Shown here piece by piece: positions 56,537-64,000 of a stretch of 64,000 nt of DNA (within the stretch, counting starts at the first letter, position 1; every line of letters begins with the position of its first letter). The notes under the pieces were generated by a model, which saw only the letters and a list, made by a program, of their open reading frames with translations, was not told the origin of the DNA and ran no database searches. The translations under genes were made by a program, and so were the position numbers. Location of the stretch: NCBI RefSeq assembly GCF_035271045.1, contig NZ_DATESC010000015.1, positions 186,001 to 250,000 on the forward strand, in the 5' to 3' direction. This DNA is from Marinospirillum sp035271045 (GTDB lineage: Bacteria > Pseudomonadota > Gammaproteobacteria > Pseudomonadales > Halomonadaceae).

Positions 56537-57553
56537 ATGCTAAATGCCCAAATAAACTGGCAATCCTTAGCCATTCGTGAAGCAGCGCTAACACTTTATA
56601 AATATGAGCGCATTGAACGTAAAACCGCAAATGCACCACTGGTTGATGAGCTAATTAACAGCAACTGGTTATTGTCTGAAGAAGCTGAAAACTTTTTTAT
56701 GCTCAGCGCTCGTGGACGGACTAGCCTAATCGAATTATTGGATTTACGCTTACCGGAATGGCGTGATTGGCTCACCATACTTGAAGGTGAACGCCCGTTA
56801 ATTACAGAGGTTTTTGAGCAGCGCTGGCGCTATTTAAAAGATCAATTACGCGCCGATCTGCCACGCGTATTGAACAAAAGTAGTTTACAACTGGCATTAT
56901 TGGGTAAACGCAGCAAAGAATTACCCGATCACCTGCGCCATGAGTTGCCGCCATTAGAACTAAGCGAAGACCGCTGCTTGCACCTGCGTGGCAATATGAA
57001 CTTAAAACTTGTTAAAAAGCACGGTGCGTCTATTGAGCTAAAAAAGATCTGGCGACAACTCAGTGAAGCCGTGCTGCCCGAAAGGGATTTTCGACAAATT
57101 AAAGAACTAGATGGTGAATTACCTTACCTAGTGATGAGCATTGAAGACCGTGGCGTATTTCTGGATATCGACCTGCCTACCAACTTGCTAGCTATTTGGG
57201 TCGCACCTGAAAACTTAGAGCTAGCGGGTGAATTTTTACGTTTTCTACCGCAATTTGTGCCCCATGTTCACTTTGGTGATTTAGACCACCAAGGCTTAGT
57301 CATCGCTGAACGCTTGTCGCTTTATAGTCAACGGCCTGTGCGCCGATTTATTCCCAGCTTTTGGAAAGATTATTTAAAAAACTTTTCGATTACAACCAGT
57401 GAAAAAAACAGTGGCAAGGGTGCGGCTTGGCATGGACCTGTTTTATCGGTCGCCTTACTTAGGGACTTAATGACCAGCAACCGCTGGCTAGCACAAGCAC
57501 CCTTGTTATTGGATGCTAGGCTACATGAAGAAATGCGTCGGTTAATGGACTAA
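56537..57553 (+). CDS. JetD-like DUF2220 Toprim protein (stand-alone)
   Basis: A 338-residue protein. The C-terminal half resembles DUF2220, the Toprim-type domain of JetD in Wadjet anti-plasmid systems: LVMSIEDRG (candidate catalytic Glu), HVHFGDLDHQGLVIAERL (Toprim DxD), and IPSFWKDYLKNF. The N-terminal half is helical (ALTLYKYERIERKT) and reads like a DNA-binding region. No jetA, jetB or jetC genes are nearby. AAGGAG lies before the ATG. It follows rimK by 12 bases and converges on rsgA with a 4-base overlap. Whether it acts in defence is unknown. Confidence 0.72.
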   Translation: MLNAQINWQSLAIREAALTLYKYERIERKTANAPLVDELINSNWLLSEEAENFFMLSARGRTSLIELLDLRLPEWRDWLTILEGERPLITEVFEQRWRYLKDQLRADLPRVLNKSSLQLALLGKRSKELPDHLRHELPPLELSEDRCLHLRGNMNLKLVKKHGASIELKKIWRQLSEAVLPERDFRQIKELDGELPYLVMSIEDRGVFLDIDLPTNLLAIWVAPENLELAGEFLRFLPQFVPHVHFGDLDHQGLVIAERLSLYSQRPVRRFIPSFWKDYLKNFSITTSEKNSGKGAAWHGPVLSVALLRDLMTSNRWLAQAPLLLDARLHEEMRRLMD

Positions 57554-58593
57554 CTACTCAAGCTTTGTACTATATGATGGTAACTAGCAAAGCGTGTGGC
57601 AGCAACTTTGCCCTCCGCAACGGCTTCTTTTAAGGCGCAACCTGGATCTTCTTTGTGTTTGCAATCACGAAAACGGCACAAGCCTAAAAAGGGACGAAAT
57701 TCAGGGAAGCCTTGTGCTATTTGTTCTGGCTGCAAATAACCCAAAGAAAACTCACGAATGCCTGGTGAGTCAATTAACTGCCCACCGACTGGAAAGTGAA
57801 ATAATCGAGCAGTTGTAGTAGTGTGTCGCCCTTTACGCGTATCTTCAGAAAGGCTACCGACTCGTAAATCTACACCCGGTAAAAGGTAATTAATCAATGA
57901 CGATTTACCAACACCAGACTGTCCAACAAATACGCTAATACGGTCTTTAAGCTGCTGCTGTAACTGCTGCAAAACTTTTTCTTGATAAGCAGAGCTAATT
58001 AAAACTTGATAACCTAACTGGCGATAAGTTGCCAATAAGCCATTAATTAACGCCTCTTGTTCAGCAGTTAAAACACCCTGCTGCATCAAATCCCACTTGT
58101 TAATCAGCAATACAGGCTCAATGCCGGTGTGTTCTGCTGCAACTAAATAGCGATCAATTAAATTAGCATGAGGCTCAGGTTCAGGTGCAATCACCAATAA
58201 TAGTTGATCGACATTAGCAGCAATAGGCTTCATCACTCCGCGCATATCAGGACGCGCTAACAAACTACGCCGCGCTTGACGCGACTCCACCACACCTTCT
58301 TCAAGTGGATTTTGATTCGCTCGCCAACTAACATAATCACCTGTCACCAAGTTTTCAACATTGGCACGAACATGGCAACGCTGCCGCTGACCTTGTAAAG
58401 CACCATCCACTGCTTCAACTTCAACCTGACGGCCAAAATGTGCCGTTACCAAACCCTGTTGTGGCTCGGTTGTTAAACCTTCTTGGTGGCTAGAATCTAA
58501 GCGCTTATCTTTACGCAAAGCGCGGGTGTTGCGTTCATCTTGCACTTTGTCAATGCGCCACTGCTGCTGGCGGGTCAGCTTACGGGCACTCAT
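57550..58593 (-). CDS. rsgA: Ribosome small subunit GTPase RsgA
   Basis: A 347-residue circularly permuted GTPase for 30S maturation. G motifs occur in permuted order: NKWD (G4), SSAY (G5), GQSGVGKSSLIN (G1), DSPG (G3). The N-terminal OB fold and C-terminal zinc finger (CRFRDCKHKEDPGC) are intact. It follows orn, overlapping by ATGA, as in Pseudomonas. Confidence 0.95.
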   Translation of the reverse strand: MSARKLTRQQQWRIDKVQDERNTRALRKDKRLDSSHQEGLTTEPQQGLVTAHFGRQVEVEAVDGALQGQRQRCHVRANVENLVTGDYVSWRANQNPLEEGVVESRQARRSLLARPDMRGVMKPIAANVDQLLLVIAPEPEPHANLIDRYLVAAEHTGIEPVLLINKWDLMQQGVLTAEQEALINGLLATYRQLGYQVLISSAYQEKVLQQLQQQLKDRISVFVGQSGVGKSSLINYLLPGVDLRVGSLSEDTRKGRHTTTTARLFHFPVGGQLIDSPGIREFSLGYLQPEQIAQGFPEFRPFLGLCRFRDCKHKEDPGCALKEAVAEGKVAATRFASYHHIVQSLSS

Positions 58594-59177
58594 AGCGTTG
58601 CATTTTCTGGTAAGCGAATAAACTCTTCACGGTAAAAGCGCAGCTCAGCAATGGATTCACGAATATCATCTAAGGCCAAATGTGTGCCTGCCTTTTTAAA
58701 CTTTTTAGGCAGTTCAGGGTGCCAGCGTAACGCTAGTTCTTTAAACGTAGAAACATCAATATTGCGGTAATGGAAAAAGGCTTCTAGCTCAGGCATTTCA
58801 TTGACCATAAAGCGCCGATCTTGATGAACGCTATTACCACACATAGGGCTTGCACCTTTTTCAAGGTGGCGGCGTAAAAACGCTAAAGTGGCTGCTTCTG
58901 CTTCAGCAATCGAAACATGGCTATCTTTTACACGCTGCGTTAAACCTGAAGCACCATGCGTGTTAGTACACCACTCATCCATTGCATCTAACAAGGCTGT
59001 TGGCTGGTTAATCGCCAACACGGGGCCTTCTTCAATCACGTTTAAATCAGCATCAGTAACGATGGTAGCAATTTCAATAATTCGCTCTTTATTGGGATCT
59101 AAACCCGTCATTTCCAAGTCGATCCAAATTAAATTTAAGGGCTTTTTGTCAGCGTTGAGATTCTTTTTATCAGACAT
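58590..59177 (-). CDS. orn: Oligoribonuclease
   Basis: A 195-residue DEDDh exonuclease that degrades 2-5-mer RNA, including pGpG from cyclic-di-GMP. Exo I: IDLEMTGLDPNKERIIEIA; Exo II: GNSVHQDRRFM; Exo III: HLALDDIRESI. It overlaps rsgA by 4 bases. It may complete cyclic-di-GMP turnover by the EAL protein in this window. Confidence 0.97.
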   Translation of the reverse strand: MSDKKNLNADKKPLNLIWIDLEMTGLDPNKERIIEIATIVTDADLNVIEEGPVLAINQPTALLDAMDEWCTNTHGASGLTQRVKDSHVSIAEAEAATLAFLRRHLEKGASPMCGNSVHQDRRFMVNEMPELEAFFHYRNIDVSTFKELALRWHPELPKKFKKAGTHLALDDIRESIAELRFYREEFIRLPENATL

Positions 59178-59336
59178 AAAATCGACTTCCTAATCAGCAG
59201 TGAATTACCACGAATACTAACATAAACAACACCCAATACGTTTACAGCAATTAGCAGCTTTTACAAAGATGTAAGTCATGGATAAGGAAGGCTATACTTA
59301 TGCCCGATTATTAACTATTTACTGAACAGGCCTTAG

Positions 59337-60566
59337 ATGAAAACCCAGGATCGCAGCATCGTTTTAATTAACCTTTCTGGGCATGACCGCCCAGGCATCA
59401 CCTCTGCCATCAGTGAAATATTGGCTAATTATAAAGTGGATATCCTCGACATAGGTCAGGCTGTTATTCACGACACCTTAGCACTGGGATTATTAGCCCA
59501 CTTGCCACCCGAAGCACAAAGTTCACCTGTGCTGCAAGAACTGCTGTTCAAAGCCCATGAATGGGGAATGCAAATTCGCTTCACCCCCGTATCAGAAACC
59601 AGCTATGAAAGCTGGGTTGAAGGACAAGGCAAAGGGCGCTATATAGTCACTTTACTAGGCCGACGCATTACCGCTGAACAAATTGCCCGTGTTACCCACA
59701 CAGTGGCTGAAAATGGCTTAAATATTGACCGTATTCATCGCCTTTCAGGGCGCGTTAGTATGTCCCATATCAATAAAGAAGGGCGTGCTTGTGTGGAGTT
59801 TTCAGTCAGGGGCAATACTTTAGATACCGCTGAATTGCGTCGCCATTTTCTAGCCTTATCCGGTGAGCTAGAAGTCGATATTGCCGTACAAGAAGACAAT
59901 ATTTATCGCCGTAACCGCCGCCTAGTCGTCTTTGATATGGATTCAACACTGATTGAAGCCGAAGTGATTGATGAGCTTGCTAAAGAAGCAGGCGTTGGTA
60001 AACAAGTCGCGGCTATAACGGAACGGGCTATGTGTGGCGAGCTGGATTTTAGCGAAAGCTTTCGTGCGCGAGTGGCATTGCTAAAAGGTTTAGATGCCTC
60101 AGTGTTAGAAAAAATTGCTCAGCGTTTACCCGTTACTGAAGGTGCAGAAAAGCTGATTTCTACTTTAAAACGCCTTGGTTATCGTACTGCAATTTTGTCG
60201 GGTGGCTTCACTTATTTTGGCGAATACCTCCAGAAAAAATTAGGCATTGATGAAGTTCATGCTAATCAACTAGAAATTGAAAATGGCAAAGTAACCGGAC
60301 GTGTAGTCGGACACATCGTCGACGGACAACGTAAAGCACAACTATTGCAAGACATTGCTAACAAAGAAGGCATTAACTTAGAACAAGCCATCGCGGTAGG
60401 TGATGGTGCTAATGACTTACCCATGTTGGGCTTAGCCGGTTTAGGTATCGCCTTTCGTGCCAAGCCAGTGGTTAGAGAAAGTGCTCGCCATGCACTTTCT
60501 ACCCTAGGCTTAGACGCAATTTTGTATTTAATTGGTTTTTCAGATCGCGACCTAGACCAGAAGTAA
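59337..60566 (+). CDS. serB: Phosphoserine phosphatase SerB
   Basis: A 409-residue HAD phosphatase with two N-terminal ACT domains (INLSGHDRPGITSAI; VTLLGRRITAEQIA), then the HAD core DMDSTLIEAEVIDELA, ILSGGFTYFGE and GDGANDLPML. It makes serine from phosphoserine. AACAGG precedes the ATG. The length and ACT pair match Pseudomonas SerB rather than E. coli. Confidence 0.95.
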   Translation: MKTQDRSIVLINLSGHDRPGITSAISEILANYKVDILDIGQAVIHDTLALGLLAHLPPEAQSSPVLQELLFKAHEWGMQIRFTPVSETSYESWVEGQGKGRYIVTLLGRRITAEQIARVTHTVAENGLNIDRIHRLSGRVSMSHINKEGRACVEFSVRGNTLDTAELRRHFLALSGELEVDIAVQEDNIYRRNRRLVVFDMDSTLIEAEVIDELAKEAGVGKQVAAITERAMCGELDFSESFRARVALLKGLDASVLEKIAQRLPVTEGAEKLISTLKRLGYRTAILSGGFTYFGEYLQKKLGIDEVHANQLEIENGKVTGRVVGHIVDGQRKAQLLQDIANKEGINLEQAIAVGDGANDLPMLGLAGLGIAFRAKPVVRESARHALSTLGLDAILYLIGFSDRDLDQK

Positions 60567-60820
60567 ATTAATCACCTGATTGAGCGTTTTAGACCAAGGT
60601 CTAAAGCTGTATTGCATATCAAACTACTTGACGTAGCGCTTAATTTCAATCAGTCTATCAATCGTAGGCAGCAAGGTAGCAAAAAGAAGTGTCGTAACGC
60701 AGTTGTAATCGAAATATCGGTAACATATGTTCGTCATTCGTACTATCTTGATTCCCGCAACACCGAGTCAATTGTGTAAATTGATTCAAAATACTAAACA
60801 GAAATATAGGAATTTTCGAT

Positions 60821-61024
60821 ATGGCAACTGGTACCGTTAAATGGTTCAACGACACTAAAGGTTTCGGCTTCATCACTCCAGATGATGGTGGCGACGATCT
60901 TTTTGCACACTTCTCTGAAATCCAATCACAGGGTTTCAAGTCTTTACAGGAAAACCAAAAAGTATCTTTTGAAGTTACTACGGGTCCTAAAGGCAAGCAA
61001 GCTGCAAAAATTGAAGCTATCTAA
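60821..61024 (+). CDS. Cold-shock protein (CspA family)
   Basis: A 67-residue cold-shock domain protein that binds single-stranded nucleic acids. RNP1 is KGFGFI and RNP2 is LFAHFS. AGGA precedes the ATG. A long upstream region (60567-60820) without a gene suits an extended 5' UTR of the Csp type, but no cold-box is asserted. A terminator follows. Which paralogue (A, C, D or E) is unclear. Confidence 0.95.
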   Translation: MATGTVKWFNDTKGFGFITPDDGGDDLFAHFSEIQSQGFKSLQENQKVSFEVTTGPKGKQAAKIEAI

Positions 61025-61070
61025 TTAACATTAGGTTCATTTGAACTTAACGTAATTTTAAAGCTAAAAA

Positions 61071-61090
61071 AACCCACCGAAAGGTGGGTT
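61071..61090 (+). terminator. Rho-independent terminator after csp
   Basis: AACCCACC (61071-61078) pairs with GGTGGGTT (61083-61090) around a GAAA tetraloop; flanking A- and T-runs extend the stem and give a T-tract. Confidence 0.9.
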
Positions 61091-61150
61091 TTTGCGTTTT
61101 AGTTAATAATGAAAAAATCATTGCTTTAATTAGAAAAGAGAAAGATAAAC

Positions 61151-62347
61151 ATGAGCAAAACAGCCGATGTGGTTATTATTGGTGCTGGCGCTGCTGGTTT
61201 AATGTGTGCGGCTACCGCAAGTTATCAAGGCAAAAGCGTGCTGCTGTTAGACCACAGCGATAAACCAGCCAAAAAAGTTTTAATGTCTGGCGGTGGGCGT
61301 TGTAATTTTACCAATCTAAATACAACACCGGCTAATTTTTTATCCACGAATCCACATTTTTGTATTTCTGCGCTCAAACGCTATACACCGCAGCACTTTT
61401 TAGAACTGGTTGAACGCCACGGTATCGACTATGTAGAAAAAGCGCCTGGGCAATTATTTTGTACAAATTCCAGCAAAGACATTCAGCAGCTATTACTCAC
61501 CGAAGCCGAATGGTCTGGTGTTAATTTGCACATGAAAACCAGTATTAACAGCGTAACCACCACCGCCGACAGTGTAAAAATAACCAGCAGCATGGGCAAT
61601 ATAAGCGCAGGTGCTTTAGTAGTGGCAACCGGTGGGTTATCTATTCCAACGTTAGGTGCAACCGGCTGGGGTTATGATTTAGCACGACAGTTTGGGCTAG
61701 AAGTATTGTCAACCCGTGCTGGTCTAGTTCCTTTTACGCTGCATCCTGAATTAAAAACTCAACTAGCCCCCTTGTCTGGTCTCAGTTGTGAAGTCAGTGT
61801 TAGCTGTCATGGGCAAACCTTTACCGAGCCGCTACTGATTACTCACCGTGGATTATCAGGCCCTGCGCTGCTACAAATTTCTAGCTATTGGCAAGCTGGT
61901 GATGAACTCAGTATTAATTGGCTACCTTACTGCAACTTATTGAAAGAGCTACAACAACTGCGCCAGCAACACCCACGCGCCCATTTAAGCAGCTGGTTAG
62001 GCGAACAACTACCCAAACGGCTTGTTACAGTATTAATTAGTCTCTTAAAAGAAAAAGGCATTCACTTGCCTGAACGCAATGCCGATGCCAGCAACCAGCA
62101 ACTTGACGCCATCGCCAACGCCTTACAAAACTGGACGTTTAAACCAGCAGGCACCGAAGGCTACCGTACTGCCGAAGTCACTTTAGGCGGTATTAACACC
62201 CAGCAAATATCGTCACAAACCTTAGCGGTTAATGGCTTAGAACAAATACGTTTTATTGGCGAAGTGCTGGATGTGACCGGACAATTGGGTGGCTATAATT
62301 TTCAATGGGCTTGGGCATCAGCAGTAGCCTGCGCCAACAACTTGTAA
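61151..62347 (+). CDS. NAD(P)/FAD-dependent oxidoreductase, BaiN/HI0933 family
   Basis: A 398-residue flavoprotein. FAD motif: VVIIGAGAAGLMCAATA; SGGGRCNFTNLN is the family hallmark, and GGLSIPTLGATGWGYDLA and VTGQLGGYNFQWAWASA follow at the C-terminus. Substrate unknown in most members. It is upstream of the haem cluster but has no Fur box of its own. Confidence 0.9.
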   Translation: MSKTADVVIIGAGAAGLMCAATASYQGKSVLLLDHSDKPAKKVLMSGGGRCNFTNLNTTPANFLSTNPHFCISALKRYTPQHFLELVERHGIDYVEKAPGQLFCTNSSKDIQQLLLTEAEWSGVNLHMKTSINSVTTTADSVKITSSMGNISAGALVVATGGLSIPTLGATGWGYDLARQFGLEVLSTRAGLVPFTLHPELKTQLAPLSGLSCEVSVSCHGQTFTEPLLITHRGLSGPALLQISSYWQAGDELSINWLPYCNLLKELQQLRQQHPRAHLSSWLGEQLPKRLVTVLISLLKEKGIHLPERNADASNQQLDAIANALQNWTFKPAGTEGYRTAEVTLGGINTQQISSQTLAVNGLEQIRFIGEVLDVTGQLGGYNFQWAWASAVACANNL

Positions 62348-62370
62348 AAACGATTAAAACACAAACACGT

Positions 62371-62400
62371 TTGACAATCGTTATCATTAGCAACTAGACT
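62371..62400 (+). promoter_or_regulatory. Fur-boxed promoter of hemP
   Basis: TTGACA (62371-62376) and TAGACT (62395-62400) form a -35/-10 pair with 18-base spacing. A Fur box (62373-62391) overlaps it, matching 14 of 19 consensus positions. It is about 75 bases upstream of hemP, so iron repression is expected. Confidence 0.7.
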
Positions 62401-62473
62401 GGCTGCCTATTTTTTAGGCGCTATTTATTGTTCTGCGCTACCAACACACAAATTCGTAAAGAGCAGCCAGCCA

Positions 62474-62659
62474 ATGAGCCTTACCGATAAACCTAAGCAC
62501 CCCACTCATCCCATGACAATGAATCAGCAAACAGAACTGCCGCTGACGGTTACTAGCGAAGCGCTGTTTGCTGGCGGTCGTCAATTATTAATTCAACACG
62601 AAGGCGAAACCTATACGCTGCGTATTACTAGTCGCAGCAAGTTGATTCTCACTAAATAG
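62474..62659 (+). CDS. hemP: Haemin uptake protein HemP
   Basis: A 61-residue protein of the HemP/HmuP family. The conserved C-terminal core is SEALFAGGRQLLIQHEGETY followed by TLRITSRSKLILTK. HmuP-type proteins act in regulating or supporting haem uptake. A Fur-boxed promoter precedes it. No TonB receptor or haem ABC transporter gene is in the window. Confidence 0.88.
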   Translation: MSLTDKPKHPTHPMTMNQQTELPLTVTSEALFAGGRQLLIQHEGETYTLRITSRSKLILTK

Positions 62660-62713
62660 TTTTTATTGAAAAACACTTTATTGAAAAACGTTAAAAAAGA
62701 TTTTATTTTGACC

Positions 62714-62755
62714 TTGACGCTCACTCAAATCTAACTGATAATGATTATCAATTAG
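62714..62755 (+). promoter_or_regulatory. Second Fur-boxed promoter (hemS-like gene)
   Basis: TTGACG (62714-62719) and GATAAT (62737-62742) form a promoter with 17-base spacing. The perfect 7-1-7 Fur motif TGATAAT-G-ATTATCA (62736-62750) sits on the -10, so Fur would block it when iron is plentiful. Confidence 0.8.
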
Positions 62756-62822
62756 ATGCCAAGCCAGCCAGATAAATAGGTAGCAAAGCCAGCCAAGCGC
62801 ATTTTTCGACAAGGAGCAAAAA

Positions 62823-63437
62823 ATGAACGCATTGGTTAACTTGCAAGAAAAAGAAAATTTCCTAAACGGCTTTTTTGACAATTGTTTTTTTGATAATAGC
62901 TTTTTTGAAACGAATGTTTATGACTCAAAAAAGGAGCATAAGGTTGCTAAAGACTTAAAAAAACTCGAAAAAGAATGGCTAGCCATTACCCACGTTAAAC
63001 AAATTCCTATTTTACTTGACCAGCACCAAACCACCTACTTTGCAGCCTTGTGCTCACTTAGCCCTAGGTTAGTGCGTTCAGTATCATTAAACAGCCTAAA
63101 CCAGCTCATTAATAAAGCAAAACTACTTAACCTACCGCTGAGCATTACTTTATTTAGCAACGGCAGTAAACAAACCTCGCACCCTGCTATCATCTCTAAT
63201 TGCTTTAAAAAGAATTGTTTACACCTTGACTGGCAAGAAGGTCATGCCGAACTTGAACCCAGTCAATTTGAATATGCTTTTATCAGCCGTATTCCTTGCA
63301 GCGATGGCTGTGGTTGGATTAACTCTTTAGAAATTTTTGGTGCTGAAGGTGAGCTGCTGCTGCAAGTGCAAGGATCTTGCGAAGACCAGCAAGCAGAAAA
63401 CTTAAAACTACGAGAAGTGTTCAGCTCATTGATTTAA
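62823..63437 (+). CDS. Iron-regulated protein with HemS/HutX-like C-terminal domain
   Basis: A 204-residue protein. The N-terminus has an unusual Phe/Asn/Asp run (NGFFDNCFFDNSFFETN), three near repeats of FFDN. The C-terminal 100 residues resemble a half-domain of HemS/HutX haem-handling proteins (ISRIPCSDGCGWINSLEIFG, then AEGELLLQVQG). AGGAGC precedes the ATG. Its Fur-boxed promoter and hemP neighbour support a role in haem iron use; degradation versus trafficking is not clear. It has no signal peptide. Confidence 0.6.
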   Translation: MNALVNLQEKENFLNGFFDNCFFDNSFFETNVYDSKKEHKVAKDLKKLEKEWLAITHVKQIPILLDQHQTTYFAALCSLSPRLVRSVSLNSLNQLINKAKLLNLPLSITLFSNGSKQTSHPAIISNCFKKNCLHLDWQEGHAELEPSQFEYAFISRIPCSDGCGWINSLEIFGAEGELLLQVQGSCEDQQAENLKLREVFSSLI

Positions 63438-63470
63438 TCAATGCAAAATGCAACTAAAAAGGAGTCCACC

Positions 63471-63554
63471 ATGCTAGACAAACTTTGGTTTCAACTGACG
63501 ACCCTAGCCATTTCACTGAGCCTACTTGCACCTTTAATGGCGGGTTTTAATTAA
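63471..63554 (+). CDS. 27-residue small membrane protein
   Basis: A short frame (MLDKLWFQLTTLAISLSLL, then APLMAGFN) with a strong AAGGAG ribosome site at the right distance. It is mostly one hydrophobic helix. It lies 33 bases after the hemS-like gene, so it probably shares its Fur-controlled transcript. No family recognised. Confidence 0.6.
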   Translation: MLDKLWFQLTTLAISLSLLAPLMAGFN

Positions 63555-63569
63555 CAAAAGCGCATTAAA

Positions 63570-63609
63570 AAACCCTAGTAGCTAAGCAACAAACTAGCGG
63601 CTAGGGTTT
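63570..63609. terminator. Terminator between the haem cluster and bfr
   Basis: AAACCCTAG (63570-63578) pairs with CTAGGGTTT (63601-63609), with an inner GCTA/TAGC pairing. On the minus strand it is followed by TTTTTTAATG, so it serves bfr; on the plus strand the T-tract is short. Confidence 0.75.
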
Positions 63610-63636
63610 AACTTTTGTGTTATTAAACTAAAAGGC

Positions 63637-64000
63637 TTACATCATCACTTGCTGGTAGTTTTGCAGACCAATACGTTCAATTAAACCTAACTGCTTTTCT
63701 AACCAATAAGCATGATCCATTTCGGTATCATCTAACATAACACGTAAAATTTCACGGGTTTGGTAATCTTGCTTTGCCTCACATAACGCCATGATTTCTT
63801 TTAATAAAGCCGTCACTGAATACTCTAGTTGTAAATCATTACTCAGCATTTCTTTAACATCTTTACCCACGTTAATTGGCTCACGCGTTACCATATCGGG
63901 CGTGCCATCTAAAAACAAAATACGCTGAATCAACAGATTGGCGTGTTGCTTTTCATCATCAAACTCATGGGCAATACGCTCGTGCAGCTTACCTAAACCC
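63637..64000 (-). CDS. bfr: Bacterioferritin, C-terminal part (cut by window edge)
   Basis: The frame is open to the right edge, giving 120 residues of the C-terminal part. Ferroxidase-type residues are seen in HEFDDEKQHA, and the C-terminus DDTEMDHAYWLEKQLGLIER followed by IGLQNYQQ is close to Pseudomonas BfrA. Bacterioferritin stores iron and fits the Fur-boxed haem cluster it faces. The start, with the first ferroxidase residues, is outside the window. Confidence 0.93.
   Translation of the reverse strand, partial: GLGKLHERIAHEFDDEKQHANLLIQRILFLDGTPDMVTREPINVGKDVKEMLSNDLQLEYSVTALLKEIMALCEAKQDYQTREILRVMLDDTEMDHAYWLEKQLGLIERIGLQNYQQVMM

Noticed and set aside
56158..56574. Minus-strand frame of 138 codons across rimK
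   Set aside because: It is antisense to the conserved ATP-grasp domain and has no independent support.
1..64000. CRISPR array, tRNA, rRNA, insertion sequence or integrase
   Set aside because: No regularly spaced repeats, no tRNA cloverleaf signature, no rRNA stretch and no transposase or integrase frame were seen on either strand by eye.

Overview
The window is a chromosomal segment of an AT-leaning gammaproteobacterium of the Pseudomonadales/Oceanospirillales type. The evidence is gene order rather than any single marker: miaB-phoH-ybeY-corC, trpGDC followed by a Crp/Vfr regulator and an OsmC protein, nudF-cpdA, rimB-rimK, rsgA next to orn, and the small families DUF2788 and DUF2835 all recur in Pseudomonas-like genomes. 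Motility genes (two cheV, an Aer-like receptor, a FapA-like protein) and haem/iron genes fit a free-living aquatic bacterium. The genus cannot be fixed from this window. No rRNA, tRNA, CRISPR array or insertion sequence was seen.

Layout. 1-8140: core genes (corC, ybeY, phoH, miaB, tpm, prc, apeB, gloA). 8248-17727: one tightly coupled five-gene minus-strand operon, the clearest accessory block. It encodes a DrmA-like DEAD/H helicase, a DrmB-like DUF1998 zinc protein, a small SF1 ATPase, an unrecognised 531-residue protein and a NERD nuclease-SF1 helicase fusion. This is a DISARM-related predicted anti-phage system without the methyltransferase or phospholipase-D gene of classical DISARM. 17930-27519: rlmD, trpGDC, the stub of a DMSO-reductase-like gene, crp/vfr, osmC, a lysR gene, a permease and ppnN. 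27631-34050: small membrane proteins and a signalling cluster (CBS-PAS-GGDEF-EAL protein, double receiver protein, FapA-like protein). 34052-40609: ung, ribE, an HCCA-isomerase-like gene, tatD, cheV, uup and small genes.

40670-42900 holds a decayed nitric-oxide detoxification locus. Both the activator norR and the quinol NO reductase norB carry large internal deletions and frame breaks, while the sigma-54 promoter and likely NorR sites between them survive. 42971-49222 is a moxR-DUF58-DUF4381-batA-batB-batD operon in which the BatB-like protein has lost its metal-binding motif. 49473-60566 holds DUF2835, pyrD, a second cheV, an Aer-like receptor, nudF, cpdA, rimB, rimK, a stand-alone JetD-like DUF2220 protein, rsgA, orn and serB. 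60821-64000 ends with a cold-shock gene, a flavoprotein and a Fur-boxed haem cluster (hemP, a HemS-like protein, a 27-residue membrane peptide) facing a bacterioferritin gene cut by the window edge.

The most interesting content is the DISARM-related operon, with a component I cannot assign and two SF1 motor proteins. Next are the orphan JetD-like protein and the decayed anaerobic/NO functions (norB, norR, a dmsA-like stub), which together suggest loss of anaerobic nitrogen and sulfur-oxide metabolism.
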